The notes under the pieces are model-generated. The model was not told where the DNA came from. It saw nothing but the letters and a program-made list of their open reading frames with translations, and made no database searches. Shown here piece after piece: positions 8,013 to 17,585 of a stretch of DNA of 64,000 nucleotides. The DNA comes from Streptosporangium amethystogenes. Lineage in GTDB: Bacteria; Actinomycetota; Actinomycetes; Streptosporangiales; Streptosporangiaceae. Position numbers and translations under genes: made by a program. Every line of letters begins with the position of its first letter. Positions within the stretch are counted from its first letter, which is position 1. Location of the stretch: assembly GCF_000721075.1 (NCBI RefSeq), contig NZ_JOEQ01000023.1, forward strand, positions 62,001 to 126,000. Reading direction: 5' to 3'.

Positions 8013-11000
8013 TCAGGAGTGGTCGGTGCCCGCGAGCAGATCCATGGCCTCCTCATCGGTCAGCGCGTCCAGCTCCCTGATCAGCAGTTCCTCCAGCGCC
8101 TCGGCGAGCGAGGCGACGGTGCTCATGGCGAAGACGGTCCGGATCGGGACCTCGATGCCGGTGGCCCGCCTGATCCGCGCCGCCACCCGGGTCGCCAGCA
8201 GGGAGTGCCCGCCGAGCGCGAAGAAGTCGTCGAAGACGCCGACCGCCCCCGTGCCGAGCAGTTCGTCCCAGATCCCGGCCACCAGCCTCTCCGCGTCCGT
8301 GCGCGGCGCGACCCGCTCGGCGGAGGAGACTACGGCGGCGGCCGGTTCGGGGAGCGCCGCGCGGTCGATCTTGCCGCCCGGGGTGAGAGGGAACGCCTCC
8401 AGGCTCACCCAGGCGGTGGGGACGAGCTGGCTCGGCAGCGAGTGCCCCAGGTGCTGCCTGAGGTCCGCCGGATCCGCGGTGCCGGTGACGTAGGCGACGA
8501 GCTCCTCGCCCCGGCCGGTCACGAAGGCCTGACCCACCTGCGGATGGGCGAGCAGGCGGCTCTCCACCTCACCCGGCTCGATCCGGAAACCCCGGATCTT
8601 CAGCTGCGCGTCCAGCCGCCCCAGGAACTCCAGCCGCCCGTCGGAGCGCCACCGCGCCCGGTCCCCCGTCCGGTAGCGGCGCGCCCCCGGGGCGCCGTAA
8701 GGGTCGGGGACGAAGGCGCCGGCGGTGAGCGCCGGCCTGCCGAGGTAGCCGCGGGCCACCCCGGCCCCGCCGATGACCAGTTCCCCGGCCGCACCGGGCG
8801 GCAGAGGCTCTCCCCGGTCGTCGAGCACCCGGACGGTGGTCTCCGCGATCGGGCCGCCGATCGGCGGACGGCCCACGACGTCGCGTGCCCCGAGGTCGGC
8901 GGCGGTGGCGATCACCGTCCCCTCGGTCGGGCCGTAGGTGTTGACCAGCCGGACCCGGTCGCCGAGCAGGCCGCGCCAGCGCTCCACCGCCGCCGCGGAG
9001 ACCTGCTCGCCACCGAGGATCACCAGGCGGAGCGAGGCGGGCCAGGCGGTCTCGCCCGGTTCCTCGGCCAGCGAGTGCCAGTACGCGGTCGGCAGGTCGA
9101 GCACGGTGACCGCCTCGCCCTCCGGTGCGGCCAGCAGGTCGGGCAGGCTCGTCGCCCCGTCGGGGAGGAGCACCAGCGTGGCCCCCGCGGCCAGCGCCGG
9201 GAAGACCTCCTCGACATGGGCGTCGAAGCTGAGCGAGGCGAACTGTACAACCCGGTCGCCGGAGGTCAGCCCGTAGTCCGCGCGCATCCACCGCACCCGC
9301 GCGGCCACCGCGCCGTGCTCCACCAGCACGCCCTTGGGCACACCGGTGGAGCCCGAGGTGGTGATGACGTACGCGGCGTCCCGCGGCACGGTCGCGTCCT
9401 GGAGGACAGCGCGGGCGCCACCGGCAAGCGCGGGGGCGACGGCGACGCGGCCCGGCGGCGGTTCGCGCAGGGTGATCAGGTGGGTGGCAGAGCTGTCCGC
9501 CATCGAGAAGGCCAGCCGCTCGTCCGGGACGTCGGGGTCGAACGGCAGGTAGGCGGCACCCGCCCACCAGACGGCGAGCAGCGCGGTGATCGCCTCGATC
9601 GAGCGGGGCAGGCAGACCCCGACGACGTCGCCGCGGCCGACCCCGCCCTCGCGAAGAACCCCGGCGAGCGCGCCCGCGCGGGCCAGCAGCTCGCCGTACG
9701 TGACGCTCTCCCGCCCGCAGACCACGGCGACGGCCTCGGGCGCCCGCCGCGCGGCCCGGCGGATCATCTCGGGGACCAGGACGTCCCCGGCACCCCCGAC
9801 GACCCCCGCGGACAGGGCGCGGGGATCGGACGGTCCGGCTGACAGGGTGTGGATGTCGGCACGGTCGGCGTCGGTCCAGATCGGCAGCTCGGAGAGCGGG
9901 GTGTCGGGGCGGGCCGCGACCGATTCCAGGAGCAGGGCGAACCTGGCGGCCAGGCGGCCGACCTCCGCCGCCTCGAACAGGCCCGTGTCGTGGCAGAAGG
10001 AGAGCCCGAGCCCGTTCTCGTCGGACCACGCCTCGACGAGGAGGTCCACCTTGGCCTGCCGGAACCCGGCGTCGACGTCGGTCACGGTCAGCTCGCCGAA
10101 CGCCCGCCGGGGACCGGCGTCCTGGTTGTGCAGGATGAGCATGGAGGACAGCAGCGACTCCACCGGGTGGCCGAGCTGCTCGAAGGGGACCGAGAAGTTG
10201 CCCAGCGCGGCGAGGACCTCGCCACGGCTGCGGCCGATCAGGCCGGTGAACGGCGGGTCACCCGACAGGTCCCCGCGGAGGATCACCGTCTGGGAGACGT
10301 ATCCGACCATCGGTTCCAGCTCGACCCGGTCCCGGCCCGCGACGACGGTGCCGACCAGGACGTCGGTCTGCCCGGTGTGCCGCAGCAGCAACGTCTGGTA
10401 GGCGGCGACCAGCACGGTGAACAGGGTGGTGCGCTGCTCGGCGGCCAGCCGCTCCAGCCTCCGCGCCGTCTCGGGTGACAACCGGACACGCTGGAACTCG
10501 CCCCGCCCGCTCCCCTCCCCCTCCCGGCGGAACGGCAGCTCGACCGAGGGCGGCGCGGCGAGCCTCTCCCGCCAGTACGACACGGCCCGCTCGGCCCTGC
10601 GCCGCTGCCAGCGCGCGTAGTCGCCCGCCTGGACCGGCAACGGCCGCAGCCGGGGTTCGGTCCCGGCGAGGCGCGCGGTGTAGCAGTCGGCCAGGTCGTC
10701 CAGGATGACGTTGAGCGACCAGCCGTCCGAGATGATGTGGTGCATCGTGACGCAGAGCACGTGCCGGTCGTCGGTCATCCGGATCACCGCCACCCGCAGC
10801 GGAGGCCCGGCCCCCAGGTCGAACGGCTCGTTGGTCCGCTCGGCCACCAGGCGTTCCGCGTCCTCACGGCTTCCGGAGCGCAGCCACTCGATCCCGGGTG
10901 CCCCCCTCTCCACCACGGCCCAGGGGACGCCGTCCTCCTCGGTGAACCTGGTGCGCAGGCTCTCGTGGCGGGTCAGCACGTCGGTGAGCGCCCAGATCAG

Positions 11001-11123
11001 CGCGGCCTGGTCGAGGGGGCCGCGAAGCAGGCGTACCAGGTACATGTTGTAGGAGGCGTCGTCCGGATCGACGCGCTGCAGGATCCAGAGCCGCTCCTGC
11101 GCCGGGGACAGGGGCGCCCTCAT
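8013..11123 (-). CDS. NRPS module C-A-T, last gene of the NRPS operon
   Basis: 1036 aa. The condensation domain (about 1-430) starts [13 protein letters not shown] and has an intact HHIISDG motif. The adenylation domain (about 450-940) has TTSGSTGVPKG, NTYGPTEGT, YRTGDRARW and the Lys-bearing GGKIDR. The carrier domain (about 955-1025) has LGGHSLLAT with its phosphopantetheine Ser. Aligning the binding pocket with PheA gives D-A-E-D-V-L-T-V-I-K (positions 235, 236, 239, 278, 299, 301, 322, 330, 331, 517). I recognise no clear substrate; three acidic positions hint at a polar or basic side chain. There is no thioesterase. The start overlaps the previous stop as ATGA, so translation is coupled to the A-T gene. 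Confidence 0.95.
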   Translation of the reverse strand: MRAPLSPAQERLWILQRVDPDDASYNMYLVRLLRGPLDQAALIWALTDVLTRHESLRTRFTEEDGVPWAVVERGAPGIEWLRSGSREDAERLVAERTNEPFDLGAGPPLRVAVIRMTDDRHVLCVTMHHIISDGWSLNVILDDLADCYTARLAGTEPRLRPLPVQAGDYARWQRRRAERAVSYWRERLAAPPSVELPFRREGEGSGRGEFQRVRLSPETARRLERLAAEQRTTLFTVLVAAYQTLLLRHTGQTDVLVGTVVAGRDRVELEPMVGYVSQTVILRGDLSGDPPFTGLIGRSRGEVLAALGNFSVPFEQLGHPVESLLSSMLILHNQDAGPRRAFGELTVTDVDAGFRQAKVDLLVEAWSDENGLGLSFCHDTGLFEAAEVGRLAARFALLLESVAARPDTPLSELPIWTDADRADIHTLSAGPSDPRALSAGVVGGAGDVLVPEMIRRAARRAPEAVAVVCGRESVTYGELLARAGALAGVLREGGVGRGDVVGVCLPRSIEAITALLAVWWAGAAYLPFDPDVPDERLAFSMADSSATHLITLREPPPGRVAVAPALAGGARAVLQDATVPRDAAYVITTSGSTGVPKGVLVEHGAVAARVRWMRADYGLTSGDRVVQFASLSFDAHVEEVFPALAAGATLVLLPDGATSLPDLLAAPEGEAVTVLDLPTAYWHSLAEEPGETAWPASLRLVILGGEQVSAAAVERWRGLLGDRVRLVNTYGPTEGTVIATAADLGARDVVGRPPIGGPIAETTVRVLDDRGEPLPPGAAGELVIGGAGVARGYLGRPALTAGAFVPDPYGAPGARRYRTGDRARWRSDGRLEFLGRLDAQLKIRGFRIEPGEVESRLLAHPQVGQAFVTGRGEELVAYVTGTADPADLRQHLGHSLPSQLVPTAWVSLEAFPLTPGGKIDRAALPEPAAAVVSSAERVAPRTDAERLVAGIWDELLGTGAVGVFDDFFALGGHSLLATRVAARIRRATGIEVPIRTVFAMSTVASLAEALEELLIRELDALTDEEAMDLLAGTDHS

Positions 11124-13027
11124 GCGCCCGGCCCCAGTTCGTCGAAGATCGCCGCCAGTTCCTCGGCGTCGAGGCCGTCGAGCCGCTCGCGCAGCGCGGC
11201 GATCTCGACGAGGTCCAGGTCGTCGTCGTCCAGGCGGTCCAGCTGCCGGGCGAGCCCGGCGACGGTCGGATGCTCGAAGAGCGCGACCAGCGGCACGGCG
11301 ACACCGAAGCGCGACTGGACCCTGGCGATGATCTGGGCGGCCGTCAGCGAGTGCCCGCCGAGCTCGAAGAAGTCGTCGTCGACCCCGACCGGCCGCTCGA
11401 TTCCCAGCACCTCCTCCCACATCGCGGCGAGCTCGTCCTCCACCGAACTCGACGGCGCCCGGTAGGGGGCCGTCGAGGCCCATGCCCTGTCGGGTGCCGG
11501 CAGCGCCGCGCGGTCGAGCTTGCCGTTGGGGGTGAGCGGCAGGGCGTCGAGGGTGACAAGGCGCGCGGGCACCATGTACTCGGGCAGGCTCGCCCGCAGC
11601 CGGGTGCGCAGCGCCTCCCATGCCCCTTCCGGCACCGCTCCCTCCGCGGCGGCCAGGTACGCCACCAGCGTGGGCAGACCGTCCGGTCCCGGATGGACGC
11701 CGACTGCGGCCTGGCGCACCCACTCCACCGAACGCAGGACCGTCTCGATCTCCTCCAGTTCGATGCGGAACCCCCGCACCTTGACCTGGCTGTCGGCCCT
11801 GCCCAGGTACTCCAGGCGGCCGTCCGGGGTGCGCCGGACGAGGTCGCCGGTCGCGTACATGCGCGTCCCGGAGCCGGCCGCGAAGGGGTCGGGCAGGAAG
11901 CGGGCGGCGGTCAGGGCGGGCATGCCCCGGTAGCCGCGGGCCACCCCGGCCCCGCCGATGTGCAGTTCCCCGGCCTCGCCGTCCGCGACCGGCAGGCCGT
12001 CGTCGCCCAGGAGGTACAGGGACGTCTCGGAGATCGGCTCCCCCAGCACGATCCGGGCCGGTGCGGGCGCGACGATCCCCGCGGTGGACCACACGGTCGT
12101 CTCGGTCGGCCCGTACACGTTCCACAGGCTCGTTCCCGGGGCGAGGAGCGCGTCGGCGAGGTCGCGCGGCAGCGCCTCTCCCCCGCAGAGCCGGGTACGG
12201 ATCGTCTCCGGCACCCCGCCGGCCTCCAACAGGATGCGCCAGGTGGCCGGGGTGGCCTGCAGCGCCGTGATCCGCTCGGCGACCGCCAGTGCCCGCAACC
12301 TCTGGCCGTCGGCCGCCTGGCCCGCGGAGGCCACGACGACCCGTGCCCCGCACGCCAGGGGGAGCAGCAGCTCCAGGACGGAGATGTCGAACGACAGGGT
12401 GGTGACGGCGAGCCAGCGGTCCTCGGGCGTGAGCTTCAGCCGTTCGGCGAACGAGCCGAGCAGGTTCTGCACGGCGCGCCTCGGGACCTCCACCCCCTTG
12501 GGCCGCCCGGTGGAGCCCGAGGTGTACATCACGTACGCCAGGTCGCCCCGCGGTCCCCGCGGCGCGCCGCGGCGGACGGTGGGGGCGGTGCCGTCCGGGG
12601 CGAGCACCAGGATCCGGGGGACTCCGGCCAGCAGGCGCCGGTCCACACCGGCCTGGGTCAGCACCAGGCCGATCCCGGCGTCCTGGCGCATGAGCCGCAG
12701 CCTGTCCTCGGGGAAGGCGGGGTCGAGCGGGACGTACGCGCCTCCGGCGGCCCAGACCGCCAGGAGTGCGACGACCATCCCCGTGGTGCGCTCCATGCAC
12801 AGCCCGACCGGGACCTCGGGGCCCACCCCCCACTCGCGCAGCACCGCGGCGAGGTCGTCGACCCGCCGGTGCAGCTCCCGGTAGGTCAGCTCGCCTCCCT
12901 GCCCGCTGACCGCCACCGCGTCGGGCGCCGTCTCCAGCCGGTCGCGGATCAGGTCCGGCACCGTCACCATGCCCTCCCGGCGTGGGTCTGGTGCCGTGAG
13001 GCCCGGCTCTCGCGCCGGGGAGGACAT
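11120..13027 (-). CDS. NRPS A-T didomain, predicted glycine-activating
   Basis: 635 aa with no condensation domain of its own. The adenylation domain (about 15-510) has MYTSGSTGRPKG, NVYGPTETT, YATGDLVRR and NGKLDR. The carrier domain (about 530-595) has LGGHSLTAAQ. The pocket residues read D-I-L-Q-L-G-V-V-W-K, matching the well-known glycine code (DILQLG..WK, as in DhbF-type domains). The carrier is followed by a strongly acidic tail (RLDDDDLDLVEIAALRERL) that could dock with a partner. The start is taken as ATG 13027, which shares one base with the preceding stop (TGATG); in-frame GTG codons at 13030 and 13033 are alternatives. The preceding stand-alone C protein probably supplies its condensation activity. 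Confidence 0.93.
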   Translation of the reverse strand: MSSPAREPGLTAPDPRREGMVTVPDLIRDRLETAPDAVAVSGQGGELTYRELHRRVDDLAAVLREWGVGPEVPVGLCMERTTGMVVALLAVWAAGGAYVPLDPAFPEDRLRLMRQDAGIGLVLTQAGVDRRLLAGVPRILVLAPDGTAPTVRRGAPRGPRGDLAYVMYTSGSTGRPKGVEVPRRAVQNLLGSFAERLKLTPEDRWLAVTTLSFDISVLELLLPLACGARVVVASAGQAADGQRLRALAVAERITALQATPATWRILLEAGGVPETIRTRLCGGEALPRDLADALLAPGTSLWNVYGPTETTVWSTAGIVAPAPARIVLGEPISETSLYLLGDDGLPVADGEAGELHIGGAGVARGYRGMPALTAARFLPDPFAAGSGTRMYATGDLVRRTPDGRLEYLGRADSQVKVRGFRIELEEIETVLRSVEWVRQAAVGVHPGPDGLPTLVAYLAAAEGAVPEGAWEALRTRLRASLPEYMVPARLVTLDALPLTPNGKLDRAALPAPDRAWASTAPYRAPSSSVEDELAAMWEEVLGIERPVGVDDDFFELGGHSLTAAQIIARVQSRFGVAVPLVALFEHPTVAGLARQLDRLDDDDLDLVEIAALRERLDGLDAEELAAIFDELGPGA

Positions 13028-14523
13028 CACCACGGTCGTACACCTCTCAGGTCGGACAGCCGGAGGCCCGGGTCGGTCCCGGCCCGCTCCACCACGTCGG
13101 TGAAGGTACGGGCCAGGCGCCGCGCGGTTCCGGCGGAGAACAGGTCACTGCTGTAGTCGAGGACGCCGCCGAGGCCCTCGGGCCCCCGCCAGGCGTCCAC
13201 GGACACCTCGGCCTTGGTACGGCCCGTCGCGGGGACGGGGTAGACCTCGGCCGACAGGTCGCCCATCGTGGTCCGCAGCAGGTCGTCCTTGGGCAGGTTG
13301 TGCAGGTTGAACATGGCCTGGAAGAGCGGCGGCCTGCTCAGGTCACGGGGCAGGCGCAGCGAGGCGAGGATCCGCTCGAACGGCGTACCGGCGTGCTGGA
13401 GTCCCCGGAAGAGCGTCAGCCGGGTGCGTTTCATCAGTTCGAGGAAGGTGGGGTCGCCCGACAGGTCGGCGCGGAGCACGAGCGTGCCGGCGAAGTAGCC
13501 GATCAGCGGCTCGGTCTCGGTGCGGTCCCGGCCGGAGACCGGCACCCCGACGCACAGATCCCGCTGCCCGGAGGCCAGCGAGAGGGTCGCCTGGTAGGCG
13601 GCGAGCAGCGCCATGAAGAGCGTGCAGCGCGCCCCCCTGGCGACGTCCTCCAGCCGGGTGATCACCTCGTCGGGCACGAGCAGGCTCTCCTGCCCGCCGC
13701 GCCCGCTCCAGCGGGCGGGACGAGGATGGTCGGCGGGCAGGTCGAGCGCCGGCACCCCGGCGAGCGTGCGGGTCCAGTGGTCGAGATGGGAGGCGTCCTC
13801 GTCCCGTTCGGCGCGGCGCCTGTCCTCCTCGGCGAGCTGCGGGTACTGCGCCGGGAGCTCCGCCAGTGCCGGCGGCCTGCCCTCGCGGTGCGCGGCGTAG
13901 CACTCGGTCACCTCCCGCATGAGGACGTCCAGTGACCAGCCGTCGACGACGATGTGGTGCAGGACGATGCAGAGCAGGAAGTGCTCCTCGCCCAGCCGCA
14001 GCAGCGCCACACGCAGCGGCGGGCCGCCTTCGAGGTCGAACGGCCGGTTCACGAACTCCACGACGGCCGGGGCCGGGTCGCCGGTGACGTCCGCCCGCTC
14101 CACCGGCACCGGCGCGACGGGCGCGACGATCTGGACGGGACGGTCGCCTGCCAGCCGGAACCGGGTGCGCAGCACGTGGTGCCGCTCGGCGACGCCGGTG
14201 AAGGCGGCGGCGAGCGCCTGCACGTCGACCCGGCCGCGCAGCCGCACGCACCAGGGGGTGTGGTAGGTGGTGTCGTCGGGGTCGAACCTGCTGAGGAACC
14301 AGAGGCGTTCCTGCCCGAACGACAGGGGCCACCGCCTGCCTCCGTCCCGTTGGCGCGCCTCTGCCAGCAGCGCCGCGCGCCGTTCCGGCGACAGCCGCGC
14401 CAGCCGTTCGAGCAGTTCCTCGCGCCGGTCCCGCGCCGGGTGCTCCCGTGGGGCGGGGTCCGGCGCGGGCTCCCGCACCGCGAGGTCCGTCTCCGCGGCG
14501 ACGCGGGGGTCAGGCGTGGTCAC
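13027..14523 (-). CDS. Stand-alone NRPS condensation domain protein
   Basis: 498 aa. After an N-terminal segment rich in Pro, Glu and Arg (about 1-65, including LLERLARLSPERRAALLAEA, as seen at module borders) comes one complete condensation domain. It starts PLSFGQERLWFLSRFDPDD and has an intact HHIVVDG motif. No A or T domain follows. The GTG start has AGGGAGG 6 nt upstream and overlaps the preceding gene by 14 nt. It presumably acts in trans, most simply joining an upstream acyl/peptidyl carrier to the glycine on the next protein (A-T). Splitting a C from its A-T into separate coupled genes is uncommon. Confidence 0.92.
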   Translation of the reverse strand: MTTPDPRVAAETDLAVREPAPDPAPREHPARDRREELLERLARLSPERRAALLAEARQRDGGRRWPLSFGQERLWFLSRFDPDDTTYHTPWCVRLRGRVDVQALAAAFTGVAERHHVLRTRFRLAGDRPVQIVAPVAPVPVERADVTGDPAPAVVEFVNRPFDLEGGPPLRVALLRLGEEHFLLCIVLHHIVVDGWSLDVLMREVTECYAAHREGRPPALAELPAQYPQLAEEDRRRAERDEDASHLDHWTRTLAGVPALDLPADHPRPARWSGRGGQESLLVPDEVITRLEDVARGARCTLFMALLAAYQATLSLASGQRDLCVGVPVSGRDRTETEPLIGYFAGTLVLRADLSGDPTFLELMKRTRLTLFRGLQHAGTPFERILASLRLPRDLSRPPLFQAMFNLHNLPKDDLLRTTMGDLSAEVYPVPATGRTKAEVSVDAWRGPEGLGGVLDYSSDLFSAGTARRLARTFTDVVERAGTDPGLRLSDLRGVRPW

Positions 14524-16003
14524 CGGCCACCTCCCTGGATCTCACCGTCGCCGGGCCGCTCTCCGGCGTACCGGGAAGAGCCGCCTCCCGGACGGCGGGG
14601 CGCTCGATCGGGACGATGCCGCACAGCTCGGCGACCTCGTCCAGCGCCACCTCCTCGGCCACGGCCCTGACCAGCAGCCTCTCCACCCCGCCCAGCAGCG
14701 CGTAGGCGGTGGAGCGCGGCAGGCAGCCGGTGTCCGTCAGCAGGTAGAGCTGGCAGTTGTTCGTGGCGGGACCGGTGGCGAAGAAGGCGGTGGCGTCCAC
14801 CTCGGCCCAGGCTCCGACGAGGAAGAACCTGGTCCGCTCGGTGAGGGCGGCGACCGCGGCCGGGTCGCCCGCGGGTTCCACCCCGGGCAGGTTGGGCCAG
14901 TGGGCGACGGTCCGCGTGTCGTTGAAGTAGGCGGACAGATCGACCGGAGTGCCGCGTTCCCTTCCGATCTCCTCGCGCAGCGCCATCATCCGGTACGGGT
15001 CGTAGTGCGCGTTGCGGTAGGCGATCAGCGCCCGCCGGTGCCCGGCACGGACCGCGTCGGCGAACGTCCCGCCGGGCAGGTCGAGGACGAGGAGCCCGTC
15101 CTGCACGGCGGTGCCGACCATGGTCGCGGTCCTGGGGTCGTGCCGGTTGGCCACGATCAGCTGCATGACCACCCGACGGTGCCCGGTGAGCGCGCCCAGC
15201 AGCACCGCGCTCGCCGTGGTCAGCACGCTGGCCGTGCTGACCGACCACCGCTCGGCCAGGATCTCGGTGGCGGCGGCGACCGCTGCCGACTCCATGCCGA
15301 CCCGGACGAACCTCGGCTCCTCCGCCGTGATGCGGGGAACGTCGAACATGGTCTCCGGCACCCTGGAAAGCTCCGCGCGCCAGTGCCGGAGTGCCCGCTC
15401 GCCGCGGGCCGATCCCGCCTCCCCGTGCTCGAAGGCGGCCTGGTCGAGCGGCTGCCACCCGGGAGCGGGCAGTTCGTCGCCGGCCAGCAGCGCCCGCCAG
15501 TCACCCGCGATCAGGTCCAGCGCCCAGCCGTCCACCGCCAGGTGGGACAGGGCGAAGGCCAGCGCGCGCGGGCGGCCGTCGACGGTCACGACGGCGCAGC
15601 GGAACGGCAGCTCGACCGCGTACTCGAATCCCCTGGCGGCCAGCTGGGCGGAGACCCTCCTGGCGGCGGCGAGCGGCTTGTCCTCCCCCGCGTCGACCAC
15701 CTCGACGTCGAACCGGCCCCGGCTCGCCACCCGCTGGACAGGTCCGCCGGCGGTCTCCTCGCAGGTGGTCCTGAGGGTCTCGTACCGCTCGACGAGGCCG
15801 CGCAGGGCACCGATGACGACCTCAAGGGAATGCCTGCCGTAGACAGGCAGCACCCAGGGCATGTTGAAGTACGGGTCGCCGTCCTCAAGCCACCGGGTGA
15901 GCCTCCAGAAGGCCAGCTGGCCCCAGGTGAGCGGAGACTCGCCGCCCCGCGCGCCGGAGAACTCGACGGTCACCGTCGATGACCGTCCGGATCGGGCCGT
16001 CAT
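14510..16003 (-). CDS. Stand-alone divergent condensation domain protein
   Basis: 497 aa, a single condensation-family domain starting SPLTWGQLAFWRLTRWLEDG. The active-site motif is SHLAVDG: the first His of HHxxxDG is Ser, but the second, catalytic His and the Asp-Gly are kept, so activity is still likely. The whole domain is more diverged than the other four in this operon (for example YFNDTRTV in place of the usual FQxMFNL region). It may use an unusual donor or acceptor, such as the acyl carrier protein or a non-carrier nucleophile. It starts inside the previous stop (ATGA) and overlaps the next gene by 14 nt. Confidence 0.85.
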   Translation of the reverse strand: MTARSGRSSTVTVEFSGARGGESPLTWGQLAFWRLTRWLEDGDPYFNMPWVLPVYGRHSLEVVIGALRGLVERYETLRTTCEETAGGPVQRVASRGRFDVEVVDAGEDKPLAAARRVSAQLAARGFEYAVELPFRCAVVTVDGRPRALAFALSHLAVDGWALDLIAGDWRALLAGDELPAPGWQPLDQAAFEHGEAGSARGERALRHWRAELSRVPETMFDVPRITAEEPRFVRVGMESAAVAAATEILAERWSVSTASVLTTASAVLLGALTGHRRVVMQLIVANRHDPRTATMVGTAVQDGLLVLDLPGGTFADAVRAGHRRALIAYRNAHYDPYRMMALREEIGRERGTPVDLSAYFNDTRTVAHWPNLPGVEPAGDPAAVAALTERTRFFLVGAWAEVDATAFFATGPATNNCQLYLLTDTGCLPRSTAYALLGGVERLLVRAVAEEVALDEVAELCGIVPIERPAVREAALPGTPESGPATVRSREVAGDHA

Positions 16004-17583
16004 CGGGCCCTGGCTATCTCTTCGGCGACGCCCTCGACGGTCGGGGAGTCGATGAACACCTCGAAGGAGAGCTCGACCCCCATCCCGTCCCGGACGCGGG
16101 CGATGATCTGGGTGATCGTCAACGAGTGACCGCCAAGGTCGAACAGGTCGTCGTCCGGCTGGACCGTGTCCACGCCGAGCACCTCGCACCAGATCGCGGT
16201 GACCTGCCCGAGGAGCTCGGCGTCCTCTCCCCCGGCGTCTTCGCCGCCGGAGACCGGACCGGTGACGGCGCCGTGACCGTCCTGACCGTCCAGGACGGCG
16301 GGGCCGACAGGGACGGCGGGGACGGCCCGGGGAGGCAGTGGCAGCTCGTCGAGCGGGGCGCCGGGGCGGGCCGCGATGCCGGCGAGCAGGATCCGCAGCC
16401 GCTCGGCGACGTCCTCGCAGGCGGCGCGGTCCAGGATCTCGGGGTTGAACCGCAGGCGGGCCTCGGCCCCGTCCGTGCCGTCGGCGCCGTCGACGACCTG
16501 CAGGTGCAGGGTGTTGCGGACCGCGCCGTTGGACGCCGTCCAGTCCACCGAGGCGTCCAGTCCCGCGAAGGAGGGGTCGCCGGCCGGGCGTCTGCGGTAG
16601 CTGACCGAGACGGGGGTGAGCGCGGAGCGCGGGCTGATCCCGCCCAGCGCCCTGGCCAGGGGAACCTCGCGATAGCGGTAGATCGCCCGCAGCTCCTTTC
16701 TGATCGACAGGGCGAACTCGGCGAACGTGCCGGCCGGGCTGGAGGCCACAGGCAGCTCGTTGACGAACGCCCCCACGTGCTCGCGCGTCTCCTCGGTCCT
16801 GGTGGACAGGTCCACCGCCACCGTGACGCGGGTGTTGCCGTACCCGTACAGGAGCGTGTGCAGTGCGGCCAGCAGGACCTCGAAGCGGGTCAGGCCCAGG
16901 TGGGCGGCGATGGCGGCGACCTCGCCGCCGAGGCGGAACTCCACGGTGTCGCCGGGCGCGGCGCGCAGCGAGGTACGGGTGAGGCCGGGCAGCAGCAGGT
17001 CCCGCCCGTTCTGCCATCTCGGCCGCCAGAACTCCGCCGCCTCCTCCAGCGCGGCGGCGACCCGGCCCTGCTCGGCGCGGGCGATCTCGTCGCAGGACAG
17101 CGTCAGGGGGGCGAGGGCGGAGCCCCCGTAGGCGGCGGCGATGTCACGGAGCAGCAGGTCCTTGGAGACGCCGTCGAAGACGGCGTGGTGGGCGACGATC
17201 TGCAGCAGGTGCCGCTCGGCCCCCAGCCTGAAGAGGGTGAACCTGGCCGGCGGGCCCGACTCCAGGTCGAAGGGGCGGGCCACCTCGTCCTCAAGCCGGC
17301 CGGGCCCGGGCGGGGTCTCCTCGAAGCGGATCGGCGGGACCGCCTTGCCGGGGAGCAGGCGGACCTCGCCGTCCCGCTCCGCCAGGACCGCGGCGAGCAC
17401 GGGGTGTCGCTCGACGGCCGCGGCACAGGCGGCGAGCATCGCGCCGGTGTCGAGCGGGCCGTCGAAGCGTACGGTGAGCGGCATCGCGTAGACCCGGCCA
17501 CCGGCGCCCATCCGCTCGGTGATCCACATCCCGTGCTGGGCGAAGGTCGCCCGGTCCCATCCCGCTGTGAGCGACATCGACAT
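16000..17583 (-). CDS. NRPS C-T didomain lacking an adenylation domain
   Basis: 527 aa. The condensation domain (about 1-420) has an intact HHAVFDG motif. After a Gly/Asp-rich linker, a carrier domain (about 450-520) has [13 protein letters not shown] with the phosphopantetheine Ser. There is no A domain between them and no sign of a decayed one, so this carrier must be charged in trans by one of the other A domains, or be a transfer station. ATG 17583 is chosen because GGAAGG is 9 nt upstream. GTG 17589 (GTGA overlap with the preceding stop) is an alternative that would fit the coupling seen at the other junctions. Confidence 0.9.
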   Translation of the reverse strand: MSMSLTAGWDRATFAQHGMWITERMGAGGRVYAMPLTVRFDGPLDTGAMLAACAAAVERHPVLAAVLAERDGEVRLLPGKAVPPIRFEETPPGPGRLEDEVARPFDLESGPPARFTLFRLGAERHLLQIVAHHAVFDGVSKDLLLRDIAAAYGGSALAPLTLSCDEIARAEQGRVAAALEEAAEFWRPRWQNGRDLLLPGLTRTSLRAAPGDTVEFRLGGEVAAIAAHLGLTRFEVLLAALHTLLYGYGNTRVTVAVDLSTRTEETREHVGAFVNELPVASSPAGTFAEFALSIRKELRAIYRYREVPLARALGGISPRSALTPVSVSYRRRPAGDPSFAGLDASVDWTASNGAVRNTLHLQVVDGADGTDGAEARLRFNPEILDRAACEDVAERLRILLAGIAARPGAPLDELPLPPRAVPAVPVGPAVLDGQDGHGAVTGPVSGGEDAGGEDAELLGQVTAIWCEVLGVDTVQPDDDLFDLGGHSLTITQIIARVRDGMGVELSFEVFIDSPTVEGVAEEIARAR

Positions 17584-17585
17584 TT

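Noticed and set aside
11124..13043. An in-frame extension of the C-A-T gene upstream to 13043, giving a 1676-aa protein
   Set aside because: The extension is a low-complexity Gly/Arg/Pro/Ala sequence in a different frame from the real A-T gene, which has all adenylation motifs. The ATGA overlap at 11123 gives a clear start.
11270..13156. Long plus-strand open frames across the NRPS operon (also around 14267-15982 and 21645-23510)
   Set aside because: They are antisense frames kept open by high GC. They lack any recognisable motif, while the minus strand carries clear NRPS domains.
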